From Streptomyces asiaticus (GTDB lineage: Bacteria > Actinomycetota > Actinomycetes > Streptomycetales > Streptomycetaceae): a stretch of DNA of 64,000 bases. Under the pieces are notes generated by a model. The model had not been told where the DNA came from. It did not search any database and saw only the letters and a list, made by a program, of their open reading frames with translations. This document shows positions 1 to 8,217 of the stretch, one piece after another (the stretch's first letter is position 1; each line of letters starts with the position of its first letter). Position numbers and translations under genes: made by a program. The DNA is taken from assembly GCF_018138715.1 (NCBI RefSeq), contig NZ_JAGSHX010000006.1:3286001-3350000 (forward strand), given 5' to 3'.

Positions 1-11
1 CCGGCCGCGGC

Positions 12-78
12 GCCGTCGTGGCTGGTCGCGCCCGCGCGGCGGAGCCGCATATCGATACAGCCCCGCGCCCCTTCGGGG
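12..78. repeat. Dispersed intergenic repeat A, copy 1
   Basis: A 67-nt stretch that recurs almost unchanged (about five mismatches) at 16390-16456. Its core GGCGGAGCCGC followed by an ATCGA-type segment and CCCCGCGCCCCTTCG also appears in partial or inverted form near 14297, 18606-18695 and 37201-37235. All copies are intergenic. This looks like a chromosomal REP-like family; no coding potential is claimed. Confidence 0.75.
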
Positions 79-110
79 CACCTCCCAGCGGTAGCCGGGG
101 GCGCCGTGCC
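78..110. repeat. Palindromic repeat B (cacctcccagcggtag type), copy 1
   Basis: GGGGCACCTCCCAGCGGTAG followed by a complementary GC-rich arm makes a short hairpin. Closely similar hairpins lie inside the MITE-like element (about 3179-3226) and, inverted, at 40684-40715. It follows the 3' end of the cupin gene and could act as a transcript end, but no T-tract follows. Confidence 0.55.
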
Positions 111-153
111 AGGTGTCGCGGGCCCGCGAAGGTCCGCCGGACATGGCCTACGG

Positions 154-912
154 CTATTCGCCGTAGTACGGGAGCGTGACACCGGGCAGTTCGTACTCGT
201 CCCGGCGGCCGCACATGCCGTAGCCGCCCCGGCGGCTGGGCCCGGTCGCGGTGACCCGCGCCTCGGCGAGGTGCGCGGGGTCGCCCGCGGCGAGCGCGGT
301 GAGCTGCTCACCGGTACGCCGCGCTGCGGCCAGCGCCCCGTCCCGCCAGCGCGGCTCCCACTCCTTCACCTTGGGCGCCACGATCCGCGCCGCCGCCTCG
401 TGGAAGGCGCGCAGCGGTGCGTCGTCGCCCTTCTCGGCGGCGGCCCGCAGCGTCAGATAGCCCTCGATCGCGAGGTCCCGGCGGCGCCGGGCGGCCGCGT
501 CGGCCTCCGGCCCCTCCTTGGCGGGCAGCGCGGCGGCGGCCGCGTAGCGCTCGGGGTCGGCGAGCACCTCGGGCGGGAAGGTGAAGACGGCGTCCCCGGC
601 CTCCGGCAGCCCGCTGTTCTGCATCAGCACGGTCACCTTGAGGCCGCCGCCCTGCACCATGCGGTGGATGGTGCCGGGGGTGAACCACACCACCGAGCCC
701 GGCTCCAGCGGGGTCTCGGTGAAGCCGTCCGCGAGGGTCAGGGTCTGCACGGCGCCGCGTCCGGCGGTGACCACATACGCCTCGGTGCAGGCGAGATGGA
801 GATGGGGGCTGCCGCCGCACACCCCGTCGGCGGCCTCCCACTCGTACGCGCTGATGTGGGAGAGCCCCACACCGCCCGGCAGCGGGGCGGACATCGCGTT
901 CATCGCGCTCAC
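154..912 (-). CDS. Cupin-domain protein
   Basis: Predicted 252-aa cytosolic cupin. Residues about 36-50 fit cupin motif 1 well (HLH, four residues, E, six residues, G), which supplies metal ligands. A PGTIH stretch about 45 residues later resembles motif 2. A long charged helical C-terminal half follows. The GTG start overlaps the TGA stop of the PmoA-like gene (GTGA), implying translational coupling and co-expression. As last gene of an operon with a Gfo/Idh/MocA oxidoreductase, under a divergent LacI regulator, it probably acts in catabolism of a sugar or polyol. No substrate can be read from the sequence. Confidence 0.85.
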   Translation of the reverse strand: MSAMNAMSAPLPGGVGLSHISAYEWEAADGVCGGSPHLHLACTEAYVVTAGRGAVQTLTLADGFTETPLEPGSVVWFTPGTIHRMVQGGGLKVTVLMQNSGLPEAGDAVFTFPPEVLADPERYAAAAALPAKEGPEADAAARRRRDLAIEGYLTLRAAAEKGDDAPLRAFHEAAARIVAPKVKEWEPRWRDGALAAARRTGEQLTALAAGDPAHLAEARVTATGPSRRGGYGMCGRRDEYELPGVTLPYYGE

Positions 913-1856
913 CAGCCGTGGTTCTTGAGGTAGTGCTCCGCCTGCGCCCGGTCCCAGGCGCCGTCCGCGACCACCACCCGGTAGCGGTAGCCGAAGGACT
1001 CACCCGGCGGAAGCTCGAACTCCTCGAAGAACGCCCAGGAGGGGGCCACCGAGGGAATCGGCTCGGAGCGCACGAACCAGTGGGAGGCGTGGATGGATTC
1101 GGCGTTCTCCGGGGCGTGGGCGAACAGCAGCGTGGAGTGCCCGTCCACGTCGTCGTGCTCACCGATGAAGGCGACCCAGGGGGCGTCGGCGGCCGGGGTG
1201 CCCATCAGGTCCGACGCGCCCTTCTCGCCGTCGCCGCCGCGCCCGTCCGGGCCGATGACATCGCCGCCGGTGAAGTCGCGCGGGCCGCGCCAGTTGAGCC
1301 CGGTGTACCCGGCCATCTCCCGGCCCGCGGTGGTCGGGGAGCCGAAGTGCAGGGCCTCGCCGCGGACGTTGGTGAGGTGGATGGACCAGTCCAGGGCCCA
1401 GGTGCCCTCGTCCGGCTCCACCGAGTGGAGTTCGATGGTGCGCCGCTCCCGCGCCCACTCCTGGCCGCCGTTCTCGACCCAGGTGAGGGTCTCCACGAAG
1501 CGCAGCCGGTCGTCGGCGACGGTGAACTCCTCGAAGCCGTCGTGGCGCATCGAGCCGACGCGCTCCTCGACCCGCTGGTAGCCCTGGTCGGGGCCGAGGT
1601 AGGAGTTGCCGCCCCAGAAGTTCTGGCCGGACAGATGGCTGGAGGTCATCTGGAGGCCCTTGTGCCAGCGGTGGTCGTTCGGACGGTAGCCGGAGACCGG
1701 GTTCCCGGCGAGGGTGCGCAGCGGGTGGGCGTAGGGCTTACGGGCCTCGAAGGCGTCCGGGTCGGGCCGGTAGACGTAGGCCATCAGCTCGACTCCGGCG
1801 GCGGCGACCGAAATCCGTTCGCCGTGGGTGTGGGTGACGGTGATGCGCTGGGTCAT
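909..1856 (-). CDS. PmoA-like protein (DUF6807 family)
   Basis: Predicted 315-aa protein of the family often annotated as methane oxygenase PmoA (DUF6807). Despite that name it occurs in sugar-utilisation operons and has no demonstrated oxygenase role. Recognisable features are an N-terminal beta-rich region with HPLRTLAGNPVSGYRPNDHR and the following WHKGL segment, and a His/Asp-rich C-terminal half. There is no signal peptide. The ATG is 7 nt downstream of the oxidoreductase stop, with GAAGGAG upstream. It is the middle gene of the three-gene operon. The family assignment is good; the biochemical role is unknown. Confidence 0.82.
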   Translation of the reverse strand: MTQRITVTHTHGERISVAAAGVELMAYVYRPDPDAFEARKPYAHPLRTLAGNPVSGYRPNDHRWHKGLQMTSSHLSGQNFWGGNSYLGPDQGYQRVEERVGSMRHDGFEEFTVADDRLRFVETLTWVENGGQEWARERRTIELHSVEPDEGTWALDWSIHLTNVRGEALHFGSPTTAGREMAGYTGLNWRGPRDFTGGDVIGPDGRGGDGEKGASDLMGTPAADAPWVAFIGEHDDVDGHSTLLFAHAPENAESIHASHWFVRSEPIPSVAPSWAFFEEFELPPGESFGYRYRVVVADGAWDRAQAEHYLKNHGW

Positions 1857-1863
1857 GGCGGCC

Positions 1864-3021
1864 TCAGCTCTCCTTCGTGGTGGCGGTCGCTGCCTTCGGC
1901 GCCCATGCGGGGTGGTCGCCGTGCATGGCGTCGTAGTACGGGTCCCCGGGCACGATCTCGCCCGCGCGCACGGGCCGCCCGGTGAAGGCAGCCTTGTAGA
2001 GCGCGGCGATGAACTCGAGGGTGCGGCGGGCGTCCTGTCCGCTGCCGGGCGGCCGTACGCCGTCGCGCATCGCGTCCAGCAGCCCGGTCAGCTGGGCCCC
2101 GTGGGAGCTGGGCAGATCGGCGGCCGGGGTGCGCCAGCGGCGCTGCCGGTCGGGCTCGTCGCGGACGTGCGGAGCGGGGGTGTAGACCCAGTCGTCGTTG
2201 CGGTGGCCGTAGAGGTGGGTCAGCTCGACGGTGGCGTCGGCGCAGTCGATGCGGATCCGGCTGACCTCGTCGGGCGAGAGCACGCTGTTGACGACGGTGG
2301 CCATGGCGCCGCTCTCGAACCGCACCAGCGCGGTGGAGACGTCCTCGCTCTCCACCGCGTGGACCAGCCGTCCGGCCATGCCGCGGATCTCGGTCCAGTC
2401 GCCGAGGAGGTGGAGCAGCAGATCCATCTGGTGGATGCCGTGGCCCATGGAGGGGCCGCCGCCCTCGGTCTCCCAGCGGCCGCGCCACGGTACCGCGTAG
2501 TAGGCGGTGTCGCGGTGCCAGGTGGTCTGGCAGTGGGCCACCAGCGGCTGTCCCAGGGCGCCCTCGGCCAGCAGCTCGCGGGCGTGGACGGCGCCCGAGC
2601 CGTAGCGGTGCTGGAAGACCACCGAGGCGTACGGGCCGCCCGCCTCCTTCTCGGCCCCGGCTATCTCGTCGTACTCGGCGAGCGTGAGGCACAGCGGCTT
2701 CTCGCACAGCACCCAGGCGCCGGCCTCGAGGGCGGCCACCGTCTGCTCGCGGTGCAGGGAGGGCGGGGTGCCGATGAGGACCAGATCGGGGTGCTCGGCC
2801 TCCAGCATGGCGGCCACATCGGAGTAGCCGGTGACGTCGAAGGTGCCGCCCTCGGCCGCCGCGGCGCGGAAGGCGTCAAGGCGGTCCGCGGCCACGTCGA
2901 CGGCGGCGACGAGGTCGACACGGTCGGCGTGATCACGCAGTGCGGGCAGATGGCTGCCGCTGACGATTCCTCCGGTGCCGACCACTGCGGCACGGATACG
3001 GGCGGTGGCTGCTGCGGCCAT
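1864..3021 (-). CDS. Gfo/Idh/MocA-family oxidoreductase
   Basis: Predicted 385-aa NAD(P)-dependent dehydrogenase acting on a sugar, inositol or derivative. The N-terminal Rossmann fold begins AAVVGTGGIVSGSH (GxGG dinucleotide motif). CEKPL about 95 residues in carries the family EKP lysine, and the central HRYGSG region belongs to the catalytic domain. I place the start at the ATG preceding AAAATARIRAAVVG because GAGGAG lies upstream; a longer frame opens at 3081. It is the first gene of the operon with the PmoA-like and cupin genes. An AAGCGCTT palindrome 33 nt upstream suggests control by the divergent LacI regulator. Confidence 0.92.
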   Translation of the reverse strand: MAAAATARIRAAVVGTGGIVSGSHLPALRDHADRVDLVAAVDVAADRLDAFRAAAAEGGTFDVTGYSDVAAMLEAEHPDLVLIGTPPSLHREQTVAALEAGAWVLCEKPLCLTLAEYDEIAGAEKEAGGPYASVVFQHRYGSGAVHARELLAEGALGQPLVAHCQTTWHRDTAYYAVPWRGRWETEGGGPSMGHGIHQMDLLLHLLGDWTEIRGMAGRLVHAVESEDVSTALVRFESGAMATVVNSVLSPDEVSRIRIDCADATVELTHLYGHRNDDWVYTPAPHVRDEPDRQRRWRTPAADLPSSHGAQLTGLLDAMRDGVRPPGSGQDARRTLEFIAALYKAAFTGRPVRAGEIVPGDPYYDAMHGDHPAWAPKAATATTKES

Positions 3022-3053
3022 GGGCTGAGGTCTCCTCGCCGTCGCCTCGGGTA

Positions 3054-3077
3054 AGCGCTTGCTGGGGAGGACCCTAG
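3054..3077 (-). promoter_or_regulatory. Candidate LacI operator and -10 of the oxidoreductase operon
   Basis: AAGCGCTT at 3054-3061 is a perfect 8-bp palindrome with the central CG typical of LacI-family operators. On the minus strand a TAGGGT -10-like hexamer (3072-3077) lies just upstream, placing the operator at about +4 to +12 of a transcript toward the catabolic genes. The divergent gene encodes a LacI regulator. The binding role is inferred. Confidence 0.5.
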
Positions 3078-3127
3078 GCATGGTCCGGATGACAGGACAA
3101 GACCCTGGAGTGCGGAATCGCGCCGCT

Positions 3128-3266
3128 CATGGAGTGAGAGCCTGTGTCATATCCCCGGCCGGATCAGCGTGCGGCGTCAGGGGGCACCTCCCAGCGGTAG
3201 CTGGGGGAGCGTGCCAGGCGTCGCACGCCCGGCCGGGGATATGACACAGGCTCTGAGAGCATGGAG
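3128..3266. mobile_element. MITE-like element with 26-bp terminal inverted repeats
   Basis: Two perfect 26-bp inverted arms (3137-3162 and 3229-3254; left arm starts AGAGCCTGTGTCATA) enclose a 66-nt core that contains repeat B. The 7-mer CATGGAG lies directly repeated just outside, at 3128-3134 and 3260-3266, as a target-site duplication would. There is no transposase frame. It sits between the divergent oxidoreductase and LacI genes, upstream of the lacI-type ribosome-binding site, so it may affect that transcript. Confidence 0.6.
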
Positions 3267-3320
3267 GCGCCCAACCAGCGCGCACGGTGTCCCAGAAGGT
3301 GACCACCCAACGGAGGAAAT

Positions 3321-4370
3321 ATGGCAGTGACCCTGGCCGATGTGGCGGCACGGGCTCGGGTCTCGGCGGCCACCGTGTCGCGCGTCCTGAGCGGCAACTA
3401 CCCGGTCGCGGAGTCGACCCGGACCCGGGTGCTGCGTGCGGTCGACGAGCTGGAGTACGTGGTCAACGGCCCGGCAAGCGCTCTCGCCGCCGCCACGTCC
3501 GATCTGGTCGGGGTGCTCGTCAACGACATCGCGGACCCCTTCTTCGGGATCATCGCGGGCGCCGTCCAGGCCGAAATGGTCACCCCGGCCGGGGAGTCGG
3601 GCCGGGGCGGCGAGAAGCTCGCGGTCATCTGCAACACCGGTGGCTCGCCCGAGCGCGAGCTCAACTACCTGACCCTGCTCCAGCGGCAGCGCGCGGCCGC
3701 CGTCGTGCTCACCGGCGGCGCGGTCGAGCACCCGGACCACGCCGCCGCCGTGGCCACCAAGGCGTCCCGGCTGGCCGCGTCCGGCACCCGGGTGGTGCTG
3801 TGCGGCCGCCCGCCGATCGAGGACGCCACCACCCTCGCCTTCGACAACCGCGGCGGCGCCCGCCGGCTCACCGAGCATCTGCTGACCCTCGGCCACCGCC
3901 GGATCGGCTATGTGGCGGGCCCCGCCGAGCGCACCACGACCCGCCACCGGCTGGAGGGCCACCGGGCGGCGCTGGCCGCCGCCGGGGTGGACCAGGACGC
4001 GGAGCGGCTGACCGTCCACGGCCTGTACGACCGCGCCTCCGGCTATGACGCGACCCTCGAACTGCTGCGCCGCGACCGGAGCCTGACCGCCATAGTCGCC
4101 GCCAACGACACCATCGCGCTCGGCGTCTGCGCGGCCCTGCGCGACCAGGGGCTGCGGATCCCCGAGGACGTCTCGGTGGCGGGCTTCGACGACCTCCCGT
4201 TCAGCGCGGACGCGGTCCCGGCCCTCACCACGATGCGGCTGCCGCTGCACGAGGCGGGCGCGCGGGCCGGGCGGCTGGCCCTGGGCCGCGAGCCGCAGCC
4301 GCCGGGCGGGGTGGCGATGGTCCGCGCCGAACTGATGGCCCGCGCCTCGACGGCCCCGCCGCGCGGCTGA
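3321..4370 (+). CDS. LacI-family transcriptional regulator
   Basis: 349-aa repressor. Residues 3-25 form the LacI helix-turn-helix (VTLADVAARARVSAATVSRV) followed by the hinge-helix region. The rest is a periplasmic-binding-protein-like sugar-sensing domain with the characteristic AFDNRGGARRLTEHLLTLGH and VAGFDDLPFSADAVPALTT stretches. The ATG is preceded by GGAGG at 6-nt spacing. It is divergent from the oxidoreductase operon and probably represses it, releasing AAGCGCTT when a sugar ligand binds; the ligand is unknown. Confidence 0.95.
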   Translation: MAVTLADVAARARVSAATVSRVLSGNYPVAESTRTRVLRAVDELEYVVNGPASALAAATSDLVGVLVNDIADPFFGIIAGAVQAEMVTPAGESGRGGEKLAVICNTGGSPERELNYLTLLQRQRAAAVVLTGGAVEHPDHAAAVATKASRLAASGTRVVLCGRPPIEDATTLAFDNRGGARRLTEHLLTLGHRRIGYVAGPAERTTTRHRLEGHRAALAAAGVDQDAERLTVHGLYDRASGYDATLELLRRDRSLTAIVAANDTIALGVCAALRDQGLRIPEDVSVAGFDDLPFSADAVPALTTMRLPLHEAGARAGRLALGREPQPPGGVAMVRAELMARASTAPPRG

Positions 4371-4382
4371 GCAATGCACTCC

Positions 4383-4460
4383 GTGCGGCGCGGGTTTCCT
4401 GTGCGCGGGTTTCCTGTGCGCGGGGCTTCTCTGCACGGGGCTCCTCTGCACGAGGCTACG
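4383..4460. repeat. Short imperfect tandem repeat
   Basis: GCGCGGGTTTCCTGT occurs twice in tandem, then degenerates into GGGGCTTCTCTGCAC and GGGGCTCCTCTGCAC units. It lies in the gap between the convergent LacI gene and the small Cys-containing protein gene. Low-complexity slippage product; no function evident. Confidence 0.5.
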
Positions 4461-4520
4461 AGGGGTGGGCCACCGGCGCCGTCACTCCGGTGGGGCCCGG
4501 AGCCCAGTAGCCCACCCCGG

Positions 4521-4811
4521 CTATGCGCCGGTCCGCTGGCGGGGCGCGCGGATCGCCGGATGGTCGCCGTCCGGCGGGGTGGGGCGCTGTGCGGCGCGGG
4601 CCGCCTCGCACGAGGGGGCGCAGACGTACAGCCGGTACGTCTCGGTGACGCTGCCGTAGTCCACCTCCACCGTGCAGATCGGCCGGTCCGCGTAGAGGCG
4701 TGCCGCGCACAGGGCGCAGTTCCAGCCCTGGAGCTGGCCGAAGACCCACCTCCGGCCCGGGGTCCGCAGTTCCGCTATCCGCTCCCGCTCGGTGTGCTCG
4801 TCCTCCGTCAC
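4521..4811 (-). CDS. Small Cys-containing hypothetical protein
   Basis: 96-aa protein from a GTG start that overlaps the stop of the upstream 197-aa gene (GTGA), so the two are translationally coupled. The middle contains CALC, then about 25 residues later CAPSC (four cysteines), which could bind zinc; ends are hydrophilic. Product unknown to me. It is the distal gene of a set with the XRE regulator and the TTA-rich gene. Confidence 0.7.
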   Translation of the reverse strand: MTEDEHTERERIAELRTPGRRWVFGQLQGWNCALCAARLYADRPICTVEVDYGSVTETYRLYVCAPSCEAARAAQRPTPPDGDHPAIRAPRQRTGA

Positions 4812-5401
4812 CGGGTGTGCCCCCGTTCGCGGGCTCGGCGCATGGCGGCGGCCTCGGCGAGCGGGTCGCGCCGGTGGGCCAGGGCGTGGGTCGGGCAGGC
4901 GTACACCGTGCGGCCGGGTCCACTGCCGCCGTGCTGGACGTCCACGATGACGGGCTCGTCGGTGGGCAGCTCGCAGCGGTAGCAGGTCTGGCGCCCCTGT
5001 GGGATGGGGCCGAGTTCGACGCGGTCGGCCTCGGCCAGCGCTCCCCACAGCTTCCAGGCGTCGGTCAGGTAGTGGTCGACCGAGAGCGGCACGCGCCAGT
5101 GGGTGCCGGGCGGCGTGGTCCAGGAGTTGGGCGGTACGCCGAGGTAGGTGCACTCGTCCGCCAGCTCGGTCAGGACCCGCACCTGCCGCAGATGCCAGCT
5201 CGTGGCCGAGCCCACCGCGACGAGCCAGTACAGGGTGCCGTACTTGTCCTGGATGACGGCGCCGTTATCGTCGCCGAGGAGCTTTAAGGCACGTTCCCCG
5301 ACGGTCGGCGCGGCTCTTACGGCGTCCCACCACTTGCCTGCGGGTAACGCCTGGACATCTGTGGCGGGCGGCGGTGTCCACGGTAAGGCTCTGGTCGTCA
5401 C
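4808..5401 (-). CDS. Hypothetical protein with three TTA codons
   Basis: 197-aa protein read from a GTG with GGGGAG 6 nt upstream; an open frame continues back to 5488. The N-terminal quarter contains three leucines encoded by TTA (complements of 5384-5386, 5345-5347 and 5285-5287), in RALPW, QALPA and ERALKLL. TTA is the rarest streptomycete codon and needs the bldA tRNA. The C-terminal part has CYRCELP and a later CPTHA segment, a possible metal site. No family recognised. The stop overlaps the next gene, and the upstream neighbour is an XRE regulator, so a developmental or silenced accessory role is plausible. Confidence 0.75.
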   Translation of the reverse strand: MTTRALPWTPPPATDVQALPAGKWWDAVRAAPTVGERALKLLGDDNGAVIQDKYGTLYWLVAVGSATSWHLRQVRVLTELADECTYLGVPPNSWTTPPGTHWRVPLSVDHYLTDAWKLWGALAEADRVELGPIPQGRQTCYRCELPTDEPVIVDVQHGGSGPGRTVYACPTHALAHRRDPLAEAAAMRRARERGHTR

Positions 5402-5568
5402 GTCGGGCTCCCCTGCTGATCTGCGAGGGGCGGCGCCGAACAGGTTCCTGGCGGGAGCGAGGGTCGACGCCGCCTCGATGCGGATCACGCTAGGTGTGCG
5501 CGCAGTCGCAGCCCAGTGACGAAGTGCCGTAGTCCAGCCTCAGTTTTCGGCGGGACTACAGCACTTGT

Positions 5569-6957
5569 TCATGCCGCCGGGTCCACGCCCAGCCGCACCG
5601 CGAGCTTTCGCAGGTCTCGGTCGCGGCGCCGCTCGGTCTCCAGCAGTCCGCCCACTGTCGAGGCGGCGAGCATCTGATGGGTCAGCCACTCAGGATGCTC
5701 CTCGTCGAGGGTGAGCAGCACATCGCGGGCTCCCTCGTCGTCATGCGTCTGGTAGCGGGCGAATGCCAGATCCAGCCGGTGCCTGGCGCGCGAGATCTTC
5801 CACGGCAGCTCATCCACGTTGACCCCACTGGCTGTGGCCAAAGCCTTGTCCGGATGGCCGAGCGACACCTGAACGGTGGTGGCCTGCATGCCCACACTCG
5901 CCGGACCGAAGGCGGTGCCTCGCACCCGTACCGGCCCGGACAGTGCGGCCGCCGCCTCCGCCTGCCTGAGGAAGGTGAGCGCGTCATCCTTCGCACTGTC
6001 GGACTCATCGCGGTTCGCCCGTGCTGCCGAGACGGCACCGGACAGCAGCAGGATCCCGAACATCGCGAACTTCTCGGGGCTGCGGTCGGAGAACCGCGGC
6101 TCGATCTCGGCCGCCCTGCGGGTCGCGACCTGCTGGGCATCGCTCCATCGGCCTTGCCGCAGGAGTACAAGCGAAAGCGTCGAGACGGCGAGAGCGTGCC
6201 GCAGCTCGTCGCTGGCGCGCGCCGTGGCATGCATGGCTCGCTCCACCGCGGTGTAGGCCAGATCGGTCTGCCCCAACTGCGCGGCCACGTCGGCGACGAT
6301 GATGTGCGCGGCAGCGGACATCGACCACACCGTGTCGTGGTCGAGGCCGCCCTCGGCCTCGCGGGTGGCCGCCTTCAGATCGGTCACGAGCGCGGGCAGC
6401 ATGCCGACCAGGTCGGTGAACTGGCCGAGCCGATAGTGCCTCTGGGCCTGCTCCATGACCGGGCGGAGATCGTCCGGGCCGGGCGCGTCACTGTCCGTGC
6501 CGCACAGGTCCAGCCCTGGCAGATCGCTCGGGGCCTGGATGGCGGCCCGCAACGCGATGACTCCGCCGTCGGGCGCGAGGGATTGCGTCATGGTGGGCTG
6601 GCCCAGCAGGCGGGCGAGCTCGATATCGAGTGCGCCCGCCAGCTTCTGGTACGTGGCGATTCTTGCTCCCCGCTGGGTGCCCTGCTCCAACCTGCGGATG
6701 GTGTCGACGGACACGTCGGCACGGTCGGCGAGTTGCTCTTGCGTGAGGTCGCGAATGTCGCGAAGTCGGGCCAGTCGATTACCAACGGACAGATCAGTCA
6801 TGCGATACACCACCGCCAGAAGGTCTTTGGGCCACGGTACGCCCGGAGGGGGCGCCGTGGGAGCCCAGCAGGCATCGGGCACCCGAAGGAGCCCCTCGCC
6901 CGCCCCGCGGGCCGGGACGAACTCGAAGCGCGTTGGCGTTGCGGTCGCCGCCGACAT
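5569..6957 (-). CDS. XRE-family regulator with TPR-like C-terminal region
   Basis: Up to 462 aa. The helix-turn-helix is in SVGNRLARLRDIRDLTQEQL and the following ADVSVDTIRRLEQG, about residues 57-100 of the long form. It is followed by about 300 residues of alpha-helical repeat-like sequence with many Ala/Leu/Arg, as in TPR-containing XRE regulators. Two starts are possible: the ATG at 6957 has GGGGAGG close upstream; the ATG at 6801 (MTDLSVG) starts right at the HTH domain but lacks a good ribosome-binding site. It is upstream of, and same strand as, the TTA-rich pair, from which a 167-bp gap separates it. Probably a pathway-specific or developmental regulator. Confidence 0.82.
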   Translation of the reverse strand: MSAATATPTRFEFVPARGAGEGLLRVPDACWAPTAPPPGVPWPKDLLAVVYRMTDLSVGNRLARLRDIRDLTQEQLADRADVSVDTIRRLEQGTQRGARIATYQKLAGALDIELARLLGQPTMTQSLAPDGGVIALRAAIQAPSDLPGLDLCGTDSDAPGPDDLRPVMEQAQRHYRLGQFTDLVGMLPALVTDLKAATREAEGGLDHDTVWSMSAAAHIIVADVAAQLGQTDLAYTAVERAMHATARASDELRHALAVSTLSLVLLRQGRWSDAQQVATRRAAEIEPRFSDRSPEKFAMFGILLLSGAVSAARANRDESDSAKDDALTFLRQAEAAAALSGPVRVRGTAFGPASVGMQATTVQVSLGHPDKALATASGVNVDELPWKISRARHRLDLAFARYQTHDDEGARDVLLTLDEEHPEWLTHQMLAASTVGGLLETERRRDRDLRKLAVRLGVDPAA

Positions 6958-6994
6958 CCGCCTCCCCTGGGACGGGGTCCCCCCTTCCCAAATA

Positions 6995-7022
6995 CTTGAT
7001 CTGACGCAACTATGAGGTCAAG
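6995..7022. promoter_or_regulatory. Candidate operator and overlapping divergent promoters
   Basis: CTTGATCT (6995-7002) and AGGTCAAG (7015-7022) form an inverted repeat with one mismatch and a 12-nt spacer. It lies between the divergent XRE and MarR-GNAT genes. TTGATC on the plus strand and TTGACC on the minus strand coincide with the arms, so both could be -35 elements. It is a plausible site for the adjacent MarR-type protein; binding is not shown. Confidence 0.4.
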
Positions 7023-7054
7023 CAAAATCGACACAGGGGTACGGAGGGTGCCGG

Positions 7055-8005
7055 ATGGAGCCGCGCGACGATCTCGACCTGGCCGTGGACGAGGTCCGCG
7101 ACTTCAACCGCATGTACACCCGCCTGATCGGCGTCCTCGACTACCCCGGGCAGCTCAACACCCCGTACACGCTCGGCGAGGCCCGCATCCTCTACGAGCT
7201 GGCCCAGCGCGAGCGCACCCATGTCTCGGCGCTCCGGGAGCACCTGGGGGTCACCGCCGCGCATCTGAGCCGGACGCTGAGCCGGTTCGAGGAGCGCGGG
7301 CTGGTGACGCGCGAGCGCCACCACCGCGACGCCCGCTTCCAGGAGGTGCTGCTCACCACGGAGGGCCGGGCGGCGGCGGAGGACCTGGACCGGCGCTCGC
7401 GGGAGGCGGTGACCGGACTGCTGGCCAAGGTCCCCCGGAACGAGCTGGGGCGGCTGCGGGAGGCGCTGGCCACCGCCCGGGGCGTGTTCACCGGCCCGGC
7501 CGAACCCGAGGTGCGGCTGCGCGGATTGGAGCCGGGGGACCTGGGCTGGATCGTGCAGCGCCACGGCGCCGTGTACGCCCGGGAGTTCGGGTGGAACGCC
7601 GAGTTCGAGGCCCTGGTGGCCCGGATCGTCGGGGAGTTCGGCGCGAGCCATGACCCGGCCCGTGAGCGGGCGTGGATCGCGGAGCTCGACGGCCGCCCCG
7701 TCGGATCGGTGATGTGCGTACGGGACGAGCGGCCCGATACGGCCCGGCTGCGGCTGCTGCTCGTGGAGCCGGAGGCGCGCGGGCGGCGGCTCGGCGAGCG
7801 GCTGGTGGGCACGTGCATCGACTTCGCGCGCGAGGCGGGCTACCGCGAGCTGGTGCTGTGGACCAACGATGTCCTGACCTCCGCCCGCCGGATCTATGAG
7901 CGGGCCGGGTTCGAGCTGATCGCCGAGAAGCGGCACGGGGGCTACGGGTCGCCGCTGGTCGGCCAGGACTGGCGGCTGGCGCTGCGGGAGGCCGCGCGGG
8001 GCTGA
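7055..8005 (+). CDS. MarR winged-helix / GNAT acetyltransferase fusion
   Basis: 316-aa two-domain protein. Residues about 25-150 are a MarR-type winged helix (REHLGVTAAHLSRTLSRFEE recognition segment). Residues about 155-316 are a GNAT N-acyltransferase with the acetyl-CoA loop motif EARGRRLGERL followed by LWTNDVLTSARRIYERAGF. This bifunctional architecture is known in actinobacteria and other bacteria; the acyl acceptor is unknown. The ATG follows GGAGGG at good spacing. Divergent from the XRE regulator over a 97-bp spacer with an inverted repeat that may be its own operator. Confidence 0.92.
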   Translation: MEPRDDLDLAVDEVRDFNRMYTRLIGVLDYPGQLNTPYTLGEARILYELAQRERTHVSALREHLGVTAAHLSRTLSRFEERGLVTRERHHRDARFQEVLLTTEGRAAAEDLDRRSREAVTGLLAKVPRNELGRLREALATARGVFTGPAEPEVRLRGLEPGDLGWIVQRHGAVYAREFGWNAEFEALVARIVGEFGASHDPARERAWIAELDGRPVGSVMCVRDERPDTARLRLLLVEPEARGRRLGERLVGTCIDFAREAGYRELVLWTNDVLTSARRIYERAGFELIAEKRHGGYGSPLVGQDWRLALREAARG

Positions 8006-8076
8006 GAGCCTGTGGGCGCGGCCCGGTGTGACGCGGATCACCAGCAGCGCGGTGCGCGCGGCGGACAGGGAGCAGT

Positions 8077-8217
8077 GTGGAGACTTCACTGCGCGCACGT
8101 GTGCGGTCCGGAGATCCGGATGCCTTCGGGCAGCTCTTCGACGAGCACGCCTCGGTGATCTACCGGCACGCCGTCCGGCTGACCGGCGACCGGGTCATGG
8201 CCGAGCTGAGCAGGTGA
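8077..8217 (+). pseudogene. ECF sigma-factor remnant (region 2 only)
   Basis: A 46-codon frame from GTG with AGGGAG just upstream. It encodes DAFGQLFDEHASVIYRHAVR and then LTGDRVMAE, which is the start of sigma-70 region 2 of an ECF factor. The frame then ends within four codons (LSR stop), so the rest of region 2 and all of region 4 are missing. No downstream continuation is seen in other frames before the methyltransferase. This is a truncated gene retaining its translation start. Codon use matches the host, so it probably decayed by internal deletion. Confidence 0.72.
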
